Source: Clostridium muellerianum (lineage in GTDB: Bacteria; Bacillota; Clostridia; Clostridiales; Clostridiaceae). Taken from it: a DNA stretch of 64,000 nt. The notes under the pieces are model-generated. The model did not search any database, had not been told where the DNA came from, and saw only the letters and a program-made list of their open reading frames with translations. A program made the position numbers and the translations under genes. The stretch lies in NCBI RefSeq assembly GCF_012926525.1, contig NZ_JABBNI010000004.1, forward strand, positions 62,001 to 126,000. The letters run 5' to 3'. Shown here piece by piece: positions 1-9,362 of this stretch (its first letter is position 1; each line of letters starts with the position of its first letter).

Positions 1-1432
1 CATTTAAGAAATTAGATGGATAAGTATACATACTAATAATACCTATTTTGCATTCTTTCATATCATCATAACAATTAAATGCTTTTTTATTATTCTTATT
101 TGTAATAAGTATAAATTTACTTTCATCCCTATATGGATTTGTAAAGTTTATAATTTTATTTCGATCTTCAGTGTAAGATAGTGTTGGAATCATGTGAACT
201 GCACCATCTTTAACTAACTCAAGAGACAAATCAAAAGGTGCAAAGAACATCTTAAAATTAATATTATTTCTATTACAAATTTCTCTTATTATATCGATAT
301 CTATACCTTGATTATTAATATCCTTATTCTCTATGACAAATGGAGGATATTCTTCAGTCACTGCTACCAATGTATTTTCATCCTTTTCTAAAAGCTTAAA
401 TAAATTTTTACTTAAATATTTAAAATCACTAGTGCTGCTAACTAATTCTTCAACACATTTATTTTCATTTTTAAGAGAATCATCTATTTGCTTAATTGTA
501 GTCATATCATTTCCAACAGATTCCAAAACTACAGATGCTGTAGAATTAACATTTGTACACGTATCATTTGACTGAATATTTTTATTTGTTAAGGTTTCAA
601 CATTAGATAAGGTTTTCACAACCATTTGAACTATTTCATCTATTGAATTTACTGTTTCCTGTAACATAGTAGATTGTGAATCTAATATATTTATGGTTTT
701 TGTAACGTCGCTTTGGGTTGTTAATGCACTTTGATTAATATTTCTTAAAACTTTAAATATGTCATTAGTCGCTTCATCAGTTTCATTAGAAAGTTTCTTA
801 ACTTCATCTGCTACAACTGAAAAACCTTTTCCATATTCTCCTGCTCTAGAAGCTTCAATAGATGCATTAAGTGCTAGCATGCTTATTTGTTTAGAAATTT
901 CACTTATATTATTTATAGTTCCTTGAACCTTCATAGTATAATTAACTAAATCATCTATCGATTTTTTAGACACTTTCATGTTCTCTTGAACAACTTTATA
1001 CTCATTTATCCCCTTTATAATGCGCTGCTGTCTTTCTTTTATACTACTATTCACTACTTCAAATGTATCTTTAATTTCTTCAGATATTTTTAAATTGTTA
1101 CTCAATTTATCATGCATATCCTCAAGCTGATTTTTAGTTTTCTCTAAATCAATAATATGCAACTGAGAATTATCGGTTAATATAGTACTTTGTCCACTTA
1201 TATCTTTCATACTTAATGATAAATATTCACTGTATTTTATTATATCGTTTATTAGTTTGAGAAATAATATAATAAAATCATCAATTTCCTGTACAGATGT
1301 ATCCGAATTGTTTTTTTCAATAATATTTGAAGTTTCTAATTTATTATTCTTTGAAGCTCCATAAACCTTATATGCTAATACTATATTGCTTATAAGTAAT
1401 ATCAATGTAAATATACATATTACTTTTAACAT
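1..1432 (-). CDS. Chemoreceptor-like protein with C-terminal solute-binding domain (3' end cut by window edge)
   Basis: The open frame runs 477 codons and continues off the left edge. It starts at ATG 1432 behind AGGAGAGGGG. One hydrophobic segment spans residues 4-21, followed by Lys residues. Residues about 60-340 are helical, and around residues 180-215 lies the methyl-accepting signalling tip (LNASIEASRAGE, then FSVVADEVKKLS). From about residue 348 the sequence becomes an amino-acid-type solute-binding fold (VAVTEEYPPF, then GIDIDIIREI, then IPTLSYTEDR). This is family 3 of periplasmic binding proteins. Usually such a sensor domain precedes the membrane span; here it follows the signalling domain and I see no second membrane span. 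Role inferred: ligand-controlled chemotaxis or related signalling. Ligand unknown. Confidence 0.85.
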   Translation of the reverse strand, partial: MLKVICIFTLILLISNIVLAYKVYGASKNNKLETSNIIEKNNSDTSVQEIDDFIILFLKLINDIIKYSEYLSLSMKDISGQSTILTDNSQLHIIDLEKTKNQLEDMHDKLSNNLKISEEIKDTFEVVNSSIKERQQRIIKGINEYKVVQENMKVSKKSIDDLVNYTMKVQGTINNISEISKQISMLALNASIEASRAGEYGKGFSVVADEVKKLSNETDEATNDIFKVLRNINQSALTTQSDVTKTINILDSQSTMLQETVNSIDEIVQMVVKTLSNVETLTNKNIQSNDTCTNVNSTASVVLESVGNDMTTIKQIDDSLKNENKCVEELVSSTSDFKYLSKNLFKLLEKDENTLVAVTEEYPPFVIENKDINNQGIDIDIIREICNRNNINFKMFFAPFDLSLELVKDGAVHMIPTLSYTEDRNKIINFTNPYRDESKFILITNKNNKKAFNCYDDMKECKIGIISMYTYPSNFLN

Positions 1433-1515
1433 AATTATATCCCCTCTCCTATAAAAACTTAGTAAAATTTTATAAAATTTTTTAAAACTACCAATGTTGT
1501 CCACAAAACAATTTG

Positions 1516-1544
1516 ATTATATCTACAAAGTTATCCTTTGTCAA
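1516..1544 (-). promoter_or_regulatory. Sigma-A promoter of the chemoreceptor-like gene
   Basis: On the minus strand there is TTGACA (1544-1539), a 17-nt spacer, and TATAAT (1521-1516). This is an exact consensus match about 85 nt upstream of the ATG at 1432. Confidence 0.8.
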
Positions 1545-1825
1545 ACGATTAATTACCTAAATTTCTCAATTTTTACTCCAAATTCATTTAATCAATTAAA
1601 ATACTACAAAAAACATAAAAATTCTATATCATTAAACAAAACTTATTTTCATAGACTAAATTAAAATTTTTTTCTGTATATTTTTTGTATATTTATAGAG
1701 ATGTAATTGCGCTCTAAAAATCGCCAATATAGCAATTTTGAAAATTCTAAAATTGTTAAAATTTATATTATATCAATGGGTTGAATATTTATTCTATTTA
1801 CGCAAAAATGTTCAAAAATAAGTAA
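1545..1825. other. Intergenic region between divergent chemoreceptor and arcB promoters
   Basis: Very AT-rich DNA between two divergent promoters. I see no open frame with a ribosome site and no convincing hairpin or riboswitch motif in it. Confidence 0.5.
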
Positions 1826-1854
1826 TTGACAAAGTATATTTATCTAGCTATAAT
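1826..1854 (+). promoter_or_regulatory. Sigma-A promoter of arcB-arcC
   Basis: TTGACA at 1826-1831, a 17-nt spacer, and TATAAT at 1849-1854: a perfect consensus. The palindrome at 1866-1891 follows 11 nt after the -10 box, so it should lie just after the transcription start. Confidence 0.85.
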
Positions 1855-1865
1855 CAAAATATCGG

Positions 1866-1891
1866 TAGTAACCACCTAGGTGGTTATTAAT
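1866..1891. promoter_or_regulatory. Palindromic operator candidate of arcB-arcC
   Basis: Core TAACCACCTAGGTGGTTA is a perfect 18-bp palindrome inside TAGTAACC...GGTTATTAAT. Nearly the same sequence lies at the same distance from the arcA promoter (9294-9321). Its place just downstream of the start suggests a roadblock-type operator. It does not look like the usual AT-only ArgR box. The bound protein is unknown; the neighbouring TrmB-like regulator is a candidate by position. Confidence 0.7.
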
Positions 1892-1919
1892 TATAAAAGT
1901 GTAAGGGAGAAATGAATAA

Positions 1920-2921
1920 ATGGCATTTAATCTAAGAAACAGAAACTTTTTAACATTAATGGATTTTACACCAAAAGAAATTCAATACATGATAGATTTA
2001 GCAAAAGACTTAAAAAGAGCTAAATATACAGGAACAGAAGAACAAACACTTAAAGGAAAAAATATAGTTCTATTATTTGAAAAGGATTCTACTAGAACAA
2101 GATGTTCATTTGAAGTAGGAGCACTTGATCAAGGAGCTCATGTTACATACCTAGGACCAACAGGAAGTCAGATGGGTAAAAAAGAATCTATAGCTGATAC
2201 AGCAAGAGTACTTGGAAGAATGTATGATGGTATCGAATACAGAGGATTTGATCAATCAGTAGTAGAAACATTAGCAGAGTATACTGGAGTACCAGTATGG
2301 AATGGTTTAACAACACAGGACCATCCAACACAAATACTAGCAGATTTCTTAACAATAGAAGAACATATCGATAAGCCATTAAACAAAATAGTATTTGCAT
2401 ATGCAGGCGATGGAAGAAACAACATGGCAAATGCTTTAATGATAGGTGCAGCAAAAATGGGAATGGACTTTAGAATAGTAGCACCAAAGGAATTATTTCC
2501 AGAAGAAGATCTAGTTAAGAAATGCCAGGAAGTTGCAAAAGAAACTGGAGCAAAAATAACTCTTACAGATAATGTAGCAGAAGGAGTTAAGAATGCAGAT
2601 GTTCTTTATACTGATGTTTGGGTATCCATGGGAGAAGCAGCAGAAGTATGGGAAAAGAGAATTAACTTATTAAAACCATATCAAGTAAACATGGAAATGG
2701 TTAAATTAACAGGAAATGATAAAGTAATATTTGAACATTGTCTTCCTGCATTCCATGATTTAAATACTAAAGTTGGAAGAGAAGTTTATGAAAAATTCGG
2801 ATTAAAAGAATTAGAAGTTTCCAATGAAGTATTCGAAGGAAAACATTCAGTAGTATTTGATGAAGCTGAAAACAGAATGCACACTATAAAAGCTGTTATG
2901 GTTGCAACACTAGGAAAATAA
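1920..2921 (+). CDS. arcB: Ornithine carbamoyltransferase, catabolic, copy 1
   Basis: Second enzyme of the arginine deiminase route: citrulline plus phosphate gives ornithine plus carbamoyl phosphate (reverse of the biosynthetic reaction). It has 333 residues, full length for the family. Visible motifs are the carbamoyl-phosphate loop STRTR (57-61), HPTQ (135-138), the ornithine loop DVWVSMGE (232-239) and HCLPA (273-277). The ATG follows GGGAGAAATGAATAA. It is followed after 33 nt by arcC, so the two are probably one transcript. The protein differs from copy 2 at 6939-7940 only at residue 122 (Thr here, Ala there). The genes differ at about 11 bases, all transitions, and identity ends about 20 bp upstream of the ATG and at the stop codon. 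This indicates a recent duplication or gene conversion. Confidence 0.95.
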   Translation: MAFNLRNRNFLTLMDFTPKEIQYMIDLAKDLKRAKYTGTEEQTLKGKNIVLLFEKDSTRTRCSFEVGALDQGAHVTYLGPTGSQMGKKESIADTARVLGRMYDGIEYRGFDQSVVETLAEYTGVPVWNGLTTQDHPTQILADFLTIEEHIDKPLNKIVFAYAGDGRNNMANALMIGAAKMGMDFRIVAPKELFPEEDLVKKCQEVAKETGAKITLTDNVAEGVKNADVLYTDVWVSMGEAAEVWEKRINLLKPYQVNMEMVKLTGNDKVIFEHCLPAFHDLNTKVGREVYEKFGLKELEVSNEVFEGKHSVVFDEAENRMHTIKAVMVATLGK

Positions 2922-2954
2922 TACAAATTATTCAATATTTTGGGGGTAAAAATA

Positions 2955-3893
2955 ATGAGAATAGTAGTAGCATTAGGCGGAAATGCCTTACAAGCTGAAG
3001 GAAAACCAGCAACTGCAGAATCACAATTAGAAGTTGTTAAGGAAACTGTTATATATTTAGCAGATATGATAGAAAAAGGTCATGAACTTATTATAGCTCA
3101 CGGTAATGGTCCTCAAGTTGGTAGACTTGTTATCCAAAATGAATATGCTAGCAAAGTAACACCAGCTATGCCTTTTGATGTTTGTGGTGCTATGAGCCAA
3201 GGAATGATCGGATACCACATTCAACAAGCTTTAAAAGATGAACTAAAGAGAAGAGACATAAACAAAGAAGTATCTTCAATAGTTACACAAGTTGTTGTTG
3301 ATAAAAATGATAAAGGTTTCCAAAACCCAACTAAACCAATCGGACCTTTCTATACTGAAGAAGAATCTAAAGCTTTAGAAAAAGAAAAAGGTTATATAAT
3401 GGTAGAAGATGCAGGTAGAGGATATAGAAGAGTTGTTGCATCTCCTGCACCTGAAAGAATAGTTGAACTTAATACTGTTAAAGCATTAGTAAATGAAGGA
3501 CAAGTAGTTATAACTGTTGGTGGCGGTGGTATTCCTGTAGTAGAAGACCAACAAGGTTTCCTACATGGAGTAGCAGCTGTTATAGATAAAGATTTTGCTT
3601 CTGAAAAGCTTGCTGAAGATTTAGATGCTGATATGTTATTAATTTTAACAGCAGTAGACAGAGTAGCTATAAACTTTGGTAAACCAAATCAAGAAAATCT
3701 TCCAGTTATGAACATAAAAGATGCTGAAAAGTATATAAGTGAAGGACAATTTGCTCCAGGAAGTATGCTTCCAAAAGTAAGAGCTGCCGTAAAATTTGCT
3801 TCATCTAAAAAAGGAAGAAAAACTTTAATTGCATCCCTTGATAAAGCAAAAGATGCATTAGTAGGAAAGAGCGGAACAATAGTAGAACAATAA
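2955..3893 (+). CDS. arcC: Carbamate kinase
   Basis: Transfers phosphate from carbamoyl phosphate to ADP, giving ATP, CO2 and ammonia: the energy-yielding last step of arginine fermentation. It has 312 residues, normal for the family. Motifs are GGNAL near the N-terminus, HGNGPQVG, and the glycine loop VGGGGIPV. I place the start at ATG 2955, which has GGGGG 8 nt upstream. An in-frame TTG at 2940 would sit before that ribosome site and is unlikely. It lies directly behind arcB copy 1 and ahead of a strong terminator at 3941. Confidence 0.95.
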   Translation: MRIVVALGGNALQAEGKPATAESQLEVVKETVIYLADMIEKGHELIIAHGNGPQVGRLVIQNEYASKVTPAMPFDVCGAMSQGMIGYHIQQALKDELKRRDINKEVSSIVTQVVVDKNDKGFQNPTKPIGPFYTEEESKALEKEKGYIMVEDAGRGYRRVVASPAPERIVELNTVKALVNEGQVVITVGGGGIPVVEDQQGFLHGVAAVIDKDFASEKLAEDLDADMLLILTAVDRVAINFGKPNQENLPVMNIKDAEKYISEGQFAPGSMLPKVRAAVKFASSKKGRKTLIASLDKAKDALVGKSGTIVEQ

Positions 3894-3940
3894 TAGAAAT
3901 TCATAGTCTCTTAATATAATACAAATAAAAAATTTCTAAA

Positions 3941-3992
3941 ATGGGTACTTATTATATTTACAGCTAAATATAATAAGTGCTCATTTTTTTAT
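3941..3992 (+). terminator. Rho-independent terminator of arcB-arcC
   Basis: A 20-bp stem with few mismatches (ATGGGTACTTATTATATTTA against TAAATATAATAAGTGCTCAT, loop CAGC), followed by seven T. Confidence 0.9.
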
Positions 3993-4007
3993 ACAAATTT
4001 TCTAAGT

Positions 4008-4170
4008 TAGGCATCTAAAAGAAAATAACAAGGCCAGTATGCAACGGATATTTTTTGTAAGACAAGGATACAGGTTCCGCAGAAGCTTAAGCTATCTAAG
4101 GGTTCTGTGGACGCAGTATTACAAAAAACAGACTAACATTTGGCCTTGTTATTTTTTTTAAGATGCCTTA
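4008..4170. repeat. Palindromic dispersed repeat, copy 1
   Basis: An element of about 163 bp with terminal inverted repeats (TAGGCATCT against AGATGCCTTA). Inner arms are AAAATAACAAGGCCA against TGGCCTTGTTATTTT and TTTTTTGTAA against TTACAAAAAA. The centre holds TCCGCAGAA against TTCTGTGGA. The whole can fold as one long hairpin. Related copies lie at 43957-44121, 61449-61616 (opposite orientation, more diverged) and a right half at 38474-38527. No coding capacity. It resembles a MITE-like or REP-like intergenic repeat; the family is unknown to me. The stretch 4171-4374 after it shows nothing recognisable. Confidence 0.8.
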
Positions 4171-4374
4171 TATAAAGTTTTAGAGTACTTTAATAAATTT
4201 GTATAAAGCAAGAGCATATGTAAGCTCTATAATATTACTTATAGCATCTATACTCATTCTCTTATACACTCTATTAGACGATTTTCAATACATGTATGTT
4301 TACTATTAAAATACCAATTCTTTTATATTATCCTATTTTGTTTTTCTTTTAGCTTTAATATAAATATTAATAAA

Positions 4375-4415
4375 ATATAAAAATCTGTGCAACTCTTCAG
4401 AGTTTACACAGAGAT
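4375..4415 (-). terminator. Terminator of the TrmB-like regulator gene
   Basis: On the minus strand, ATCTCTGTGTAAACTC pairs with GAGTTGCACAGAT and is followed by TTTTTAT. It lies about 35 nt after the regulator's stop codon. Confidence 0.8.
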
Positions 4416-4447
4416 ACCTTTTTTAATATTTACAGTTAAAATTAACT

Positions 4448-5254
4448 TTATCCTATAGGCAATTTTTTTCTAATTTTTTCTAAGTTATATCCAAATTCAT
4501 CATCCAACAGATTCCTATACTTTGAATATATTTCAGATATAAATATATCATGGGTTATAAAACACTCAGTAGAAAGCATAAATGACTTATTCTGTGTCCA
4601 TACAGCACTACTGTCTTCATCTTTAAATATTGAAAATAAACTTTCAGAATAATCCGTTACTAAGCATAACCATCTTCCATTTATATCAGCATCTTCTTCC
4701 ATACCATACATTTCATGATAGTATACTTTTCCTATTTCATTTTCTATATTCCCGTAAACAACACAAACTATTTCTACTCCCCTATCATGTGCTTTTAGCA
4801 GGTCATCATATAATAATTTATAATTTCCTGCCCAAACATCTAAATAAATGCTCTTTTTAGCATTTTTAATCATATACCTTATCTTATCATTACATTGATT
4901 TTCCCCTTGAAAATGCCACATATAATCAACATGTTTAGTATTACTTATGTTATTTATATTTTCCTTTAAATATTTTATAGTGTACTCAGTTTCTTTTTTA
5001 TATCTATTTAAAAATTCATCCAATGGAACTGCCACATATCTAACTGGATCAGATCCATTTAGTATTAGCATGCACTTGTTGGCAAGTTCCTTAACTGTAT
5101 CATATATTTTTGATTGTGGAACTCCTGATCTTTTTCCTATTTCGTAAGCAGTAATTTCAGGGTTTTCTAACAACGCTACATAAACTTTAGCTTCATATTT
5201 ATTTAATCCTAATTTAGTAAGTTCATTAATTACATTAGACCCTTTATCTTTCAT
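4448..5254 (-). CDS. TrmB-family transcriptional regulator
   Basis: It has about 268 residues. The N-terminal third is a winged helix typical of TrmB regulators (LTKLGLNKYEAKVYVALL, then TAYEIGKRSGVPQSKIYDTV). The rest resembles the TrmB C-terminal effector domain with a phospholipase D-like fold (YMIKNAKKSIYLDVWAG). ATG 5254 has TCCTCC complement (GGAGGA) 9 nt upstream; an in-frame TTG at 5260 has only 3 nt spacing. It sits downstream of arcD in the same direction but has a terminator before it and one after it, so it is probably its own unit. By position it is the best candidate regulator of the arc genes. Effector unknown. Confidence 0.85.
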   Translation of the reverse strand: MKDKGSNVINELTKLGLNKYEAKVYVALLENPEITAYEIGKRSGVPQSKIYDTVKELANKCMLILNGSDPVRYVAVPLDEFLNRYKKETEYTIKYLKENINNISNTKHVDYMWHFQGENQCNDKIRYMIKNAKKSIYLDVWAGNYKLLYDDLLKAHDRGVEIVCVVYGNIENEIGKVYYHEMYGMEEDADINGRWLCLVTDYSESLFSIFKDEDSSAVWTQNKSFMLSTECFITHDIFISEIYSKYRNLLDDEFGYNLEKIRKKLPIG

Positions 5255-5354
5255 TAACAATTGTCCTCCAATTTATAAGTAAAAATATTTTGTAAGTTAA
5301 TTAATCGAAATAGCAATATACATACATTACCCTGAATATATATTCATGTTATCA

Positions 5355-5420
5355 TAAAAATAAAAACTGTGCAAAACTTAATTATGGATTATTCACCATA
5401 TATTAAAATTTACACAGTTC
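5355..5420 (-). terminator. Terminator of the arcA-arcB-arcD unit
   Basis: On the minus strand, GAACTGTGTAAA pairs with TTTGCACAGTT and is followed by TTTTTATTTTTATG. It lies 30 nt after the arcD stop codon. Confidence 0.8.
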
Positions 5421-5449
5421 ATGTTATTAAAAGTAAAATATGTACTACT

Positions 5450-6868
5450 TTAGCCCAATCTTCCAGTTAGTACCATATATAAAGCAATGATACCTGCAAC
5501 TAAGATTATTGCTGCTATTACTTTTTCATATGATAAGAATACATTTTCTCCCTTTTCTTTCTTAGCCTTAATAAAGAATGGTATTCCTACTGCATATACT
5601 ATTATAATCATTATACTTTGTGTTCCTGCAGCGTATACAAGCCAAGCAGCATAAATACTTGATACTACAGCTATTGCAATATCCTTAGTTCTTCCATCTG
5701 GATTTTCATCATAAGTTTCACCTGAAGCTGATAATTTCCATCCGTATAATCCACTAAATAAATATGGAATTAATATGGCTGCACTTGCAATAGAATATAA
5801 CATTTGATATGTACCATTAGAGAATAAAGTAAGTATCAATGAAAATTGAACTACTACATTAGTAAGAGTTAAAGAATTCATTGGTGCAGCATTTTTATTT
5901 TGTTTAGAAAATATCTTTGGGAAAACACCATCTTTAGCAGCTACAAATGGAATTTCTGCTGCTAAAAGAGACCATCCTAATATAGCTCCAAGTAATGAAA
6001 TTACTAGTCCTAAGTTTATTATAATTGCTCCCCATTTTCCAACAATGCTTTCAAGAAGATATGCCATTGAAGGAGTATCTAATTTAGATAATCCTGCTTG
6101 ATTCATTACTCCTAAAGATAACACTGAAATTAAAATGTATATCATAAGAGTTCCAACCAATGCCATTACTGTAGCTTTTCCTACATCGCTTTTCTTTTTA
6201 GCTCTTCCTGAAACAACAACTGCTCCTTCTATACCAATAAATACCCACAAAGTTACAAGCATTGTGCTTTTCACTTGTTGTACGACACTACCTAAACTTG
6301 GGTTTGCTTTGCCCCAAAAATCTAGAGTAAATATATTAACTTTAAAAGATATGATAATTACGATTAAGAATAAGAATATAGGTATCAACTTACCTATAGT
6401 AGTTACTACATTTATAAGAGCTGCTCCTTGCACGCCTTTTGATATTAATCCTTGAACAGCCCATACAAGAATTGATGCGCAAACTATAGAAAGTATATTA
6501 TTTCCTTGTCCAAAAGCAGGTATAAAATATCCTAAAGCTCCAAATAACATTACTAAATAGGATACGTTTCCAATTAAAGCACTTAGCCAATAACCCCATG
6601 CAGAGTTAAATCCCATGTACTCTCCAAATCCAGCTTTAGCATAACTATAAACTCCACCATTTAAGTCAGGTTTTCTAGTAGCAAGGTTTTGGTACACAAA
6701 TGCAAGAGCTATCATTCCAACTCCAGTAATAACCCAACCTATAATAATAGCTCCAGCACTAGCTCCTTTTGACATATCAGCTGGTAAACTAAAAGCTCCT
6801 CCACCGATCATTGAGCCAATAACTAAAGCAATAAGTGAAAATAATCCTAGTTTGTTTTCCTTTTCCAA
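5450..6868 (-). CDS. arcD: Arginine:ornithine antiporter (APC family)
   Basis: Membrane exchanger bringing in arginine in return for ornithine, which needs no energy. It has 472 residues and about 12 hydrophobic spans. The N-terminus shows the amino-acid/polyamine antiporter motif ([17 protein letters not shown]) and [13 protein letters not shown]. The start is TTG 6868 with GGGGAG 7 nt upstream; no better ATG exists nearby. It follows arcA and arcB copy 2 in the same direction, separated from arcB by a perfect 13-bp hairpin. Substrate is assigned from this context; other basic amino acids are possible. Confidence 0.9.
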   Translation of the reverse strand: MEKENKLGLFSLIALVIGSMIGGGAFSLPADMSKGASAGAIIIGWVITGVGMIALAFVYQNLATRKPDLNGGVYSYAKAGFGEYMGFNSAWGYWLSALIGNVSYLVMLFGALGYFIPAFGQGNNILSIVCASILVWAVQGLISKGVQGAALINVVTTIGKLIPIFLFLIVIIISFKVNIFTLDFWGKANPSLGSVVQQVKSTMLVTLWVFIGIEGAVVVSGRAKKKSDVGKATVMALVGTLMIYILISVLSLGVMNQAGLSKLDTPSMAYLLESIVGKWGAIIINLGLVISLLGAILGWSLLAAEIPFVAAKDGVFPKIFSKQNKNAAPMNSLTLTNVVVQFSLILTLFSNGTYQMLYSIASAAILIPYLFSGLYGWKLSASGETYDENPDGRTKDIAIAVVSSIYAAWLVYAAGTQSIMIIIVYAVGIPFFIKAKKEKGENVFLSYEKVIAAIILVAGIIALYMVLTGRLG

Positions 6869-6890
6869 ATTTAAACTCCCCTTTTTGTTA

Positions 6891-6930
6891 TTAAACTATG
6901 TTACCAGTTTTACCTGATAACATAGTTTAA
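6891..6930 (-). other. Intercistronic hairpin between arcB copy 2 and arcD
   Basis: TTAAACTATGTTA and TAACATAGTTTAA form a perfect 13-bp stem with a short loop. No T run follows, so it is probably a processing or stability element rather than a terminator. Confidence 0.65.
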
Positions 6931-6938
6931 AATTCATA

Positions 6939-7940
6939 TTATTTTCCTAATGTTGCAACCATAACAGCTTTTATAGTGTGCATTCTGTTTTCAGCTTCAT
7001 CAAATACTACTGAATGTTTTCCTTCGAATACTTCATTGGAAACTTCTAATTCTTTTAATCCGAATTTTTCATAAACTTCTCTTCCAACTTTAGTATTTAA
7101 ATCATGGAATGCAGGAAGACAATGTTCAAATATTACTTTATCATTTCCTGTTAATTTAACCATTTCCATGTTTACTTGATATGGTTTTAATAAGTTAATT
7201 CTCTTTTCCCATACTTCTGCTGCTTCTCCCATGGATACCCAAACATCAGTATAAAGAACATCTGCATTCTTAACTCCTTCTGCTACATTATCTGTAAGAG
7301 TTATTTTTGCTCCAGTTTCTTTTGCAACTTCCTGGCATTTCTTAACTAGATCTTCTTCTGGGAATAATTCCTTTGGTGCTACTATTCTGAAGTCCATTCC
7401 CATTTTTGCTGCACCTATCATTAAAGCATTTGCCATGTTGTTTCTTCCATCACCTGCGTATGCAAATACTATTTTGTTTAATGGCTTATCAATATGTTCT
7501 TCTATTGTTAAGAAATCTGCTAGTATTTGTGTTGGATGGTCCTGTGTTGTTAAACCATTCCATACTGGTACTCCAGCATACTCTGCTAATGTTTCTACTA
7601 CTGATTGATCAAATCCTCTGTATTCAATACCATCATACATTCTTCCAAGTACTCTTGCTGTATCAGCTATAGATTCTTTTTTACCCATCTGACTTCCTGT
7701 TGGTCCTAGGTATGTAACATGAGCTCCTTGATCAAGTGCTCCTACTTCAAATGAACATCTTGTTCTAGTAGAATCTTTTTCAAATAATAGAACTATATTT
7801 TTTCCTTTAAGTGTTTGTTCTTCTGTTCCTGTATATTTAGCTCTTTTTAAGTCTTTTGCTAAATCTATCATGTATTGAATTTCTTTTGGTGTGAAATCCA
7901 TTAATGTTAAAAAGTTTCTATTTCTTAGATTAAATGCCAT
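6939..7940 (-). CDS. arcB: Ornithine carbamoyltransferase, catabolic, copy 2
   Basis: Same enzyme as at 1920-2921 with one residue changed (Ala at 122). It has 333 residues with all motifs of the carbamoyltransferase active site. I count about 11 nucleotide differences from copy 1, ten of them silent, and none over a run of more than 350 nt in the 3' half. The matching block includes the 20 nt before the ATG (TGTAAGGGAGAAATGAATAA). It sits 31 nt after arcA and before arcD, the classical ADI arrangement. The copies are inverted, with arcC, the TrmB-like gene and arcD between them. Confidence 0.95.
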   Translation of the reverse strand: MAFNLRNRNFLTLMDFTPKEIQYMIDLAKDLKRAKYTGTEEQTLKGKNIVLLFEKDSTRTRCSFEVGALDQGAHVTYLGPTGSQMGKKESIADTARVLGRMYDGIEYRGFDQSVVETLAEYAGVPVWNGLTTQDHPTQILADFLTIEEHIDKPLNKIVFAYAGDGRNNMANALMIGAAKMGMDFRIVAPKELFPEEDLVKKCQEVAKETGAKITLTDNVAEGVKNADVLYTDVWVSMGEAAEVWEKRINLLKPYQVNMEMVKLTGNDKVIFEHCLPAFHDLNTKVGREVYEKFGLKELEVSNEVFEGKHSVVFDEAENRMHTIKAVMVATLGK

Positions 7941-7971
7941 TTATTCATTTCTCCCTTACATTACATATTTA

Positions 7972-9213
7972 TTAAAGGTTTTCTCTGTAAAGAGGCATGC
8001 TCATACATCTTGGGCCTCCTCTTCCTCTTGATAATTCTGAGGAAGGAATAACGTGAAGCTTAATTCCATAGCTTTCTAAGATTTTGTTTGTTACATGGTT
8101 TCTTGAGTATACAACAACTTCGCCTGGAGCGATAGCTAAAGTATTTGAACCATCATTCCATTGTTCTCTTGCAGCATGGATTTTGTCTCCACCACCACAT
8201 CTTATAAGTGTAACTTTTCTTCCTAAATGTTTTCCTAATATAGCTTCTAATTCCATAGTCTGTTTTTCAACTTTTAAACCACTTGCTGATTTTGCATCTT
8301 TAGTTATTTCATATACTGTTAATGGTCCTTCTATTTCAGGATGTATAGTAAATTTGTCATAATCAACCATTGTAAATACAGTATCTAAATGCATGAATGC
8401 TCTAGAAGCTGGAATATGGAAAGCTAATACTGTTTCAAATTTTGTATTCATTTTGAATAATCTTTTGCAAACTTTTTCTATTGAAGCTGAATCAGTTCTT
8501 TGTGAAATACCTATAGCTAAAACTTTTTCACTTAAGATTAATTCGTCTCCACCTTCGATTGATGTTGTTTCATCCCTATTAAACCATAGTGGAAGATTTG
8601 CACCCTTAAATCTTGGATGATTTTCAAATATATATTTTGCAAATATAGTTTCTCTATTTCTTGTTTCAGTTCTCATATGATTTAAAGTAATTCCATTAGC
8701 AATTGTTGCAAATGGATCTCTTGTGAAGTATAAGTTTGGCATTGGATCACATATGAAAGGATAAAAATCGTTTACCTGATCATAAAGTGAATTTCTAGTA
8801 TAAGAATCTAATTCTTCTTTTCTTATTCCTGCCATCATCTTGTCCACCATTTCTTTATTAGAAAAAGTATTCAAGTAATCTGTTAATGCAGCTTTTAATC
8901 CTTCACTTTCAACTCCAGCTTCATCTATGAACTGGCTTATGAATTTAGCTTTAACTGCTTTATCTTCAACAGCTTCTGCAGCAAGTTCTTCAAGATAAAG
9001 AACTTCTACTCCACAATCTCTTAAAGTTTTAGCAAAAGCATCATGCTCTTCCTGTGCAACTTTTAAATATGGGATATCATCAAATAATAATCTTTCAAGA
9101 AGCTCAAGAGTTAAATTTTCTACTTCTTGTCCTGGTCTATGTAGTAGAACTGTTTTTAATCTACCTATTTCTGATGTAACATTTAAAACGTTATTTTTAG
9201 TAATAGTTTCCAA
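7972..9213 (-). CDS. arcA: Arginine deiminase
   Basis: Hydrolyses arginine to citrulline and ammonia, the first step of arginine fermentation. It has 413 residues, normal for the family. Active-site motifs are FTRDP (163-167), EGGD (220-223), HLDTVF (275-280) and the nucleophile Cys403 in [10 protein letters not shown]. The start is TTG 9213 behind GAGGAGGGAT with good spacing. It heads a unit with arcB copy 2 and arcD under a consensus promoter and a palindromic operator candidate. Confidence 0.97.
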   Translation of the reverse strand: METITKNNVLNVTSEIGRLKTVLLHRPGQEVENLTLELLERLLFDDIPYLKVAQEEHDAFAKTLRDCGVEVLYLEELAAEAVEDKAVKAKFISQFIDEAGVESEGLKAALTDYLNTFSNKEMVDKMMAGIRKEELDSYTRNSLYDQVNDFYPFICDPMPNLYFTRDPFATIANGITLNHMRTETRNRETIFAKYIFENHPRFKGANLPLWFNRDETTSIEGGDELILSEKVLAIGISQRTDSASIEKVCKRLFKMNTKFETVLAFHIPASRAFMHLDTVFTMVDYDKFTIHPEIEGPLTVYEITKDAKSASGLKVEKQTMELEAILGKHLGRKVTLIRCGGGDKIHAAREQWNDGSNTLAIAPGEVVVYSRNHVTNKILESYGIKLHVIPSSELSRGRGGPRCMSMPLYRENL

Positions 9214-9293
9214 AACTATCCCTCCTCATTTAATATAAAATGTAAATTTAATATTTAACAATTAATAATTGAAATTAATATTAATATTTAATT

Positions 9294-9321
9294 ATTAGTA
9301 ACCACTTAGGTGTTTATTAAT
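9294..9321. promoter_or_regulatory. Palindromic operator candidate of arcA
   Basis: TAACCACTTAGGTGTTTA within AGTAACC...TTTATTAAT. It matches the palindrome at 1866-1891 at all but a few bases and lies 12 nt after the arcA -10 box. The symmetry is slightly weaker than at arcB copy 1. Confidence 0.65.
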
Positions 9322-9333
9322 CTTTATGAGCTT

Positions 9334-9362
9334 ATTATAAATAAAAAAAAAAACGTTGTCAA
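9334..9362 (-). promoter_or_regulatory. Sigma-A promoter of arcA-arcB-arcD
   Basis: On the minus strand there is TTGACA (9362-9357), a 17-nt spacer with a long T run, and TATAAT (9339-9334). This is a perfect consensus. Confidence 0.85.

Noticed and set aside
1545-1825. Possible small RNA in the chemoreceptor-arcB gap
   Set aside because: No terminator-like hairpin or promoter beyond the two already assigned.
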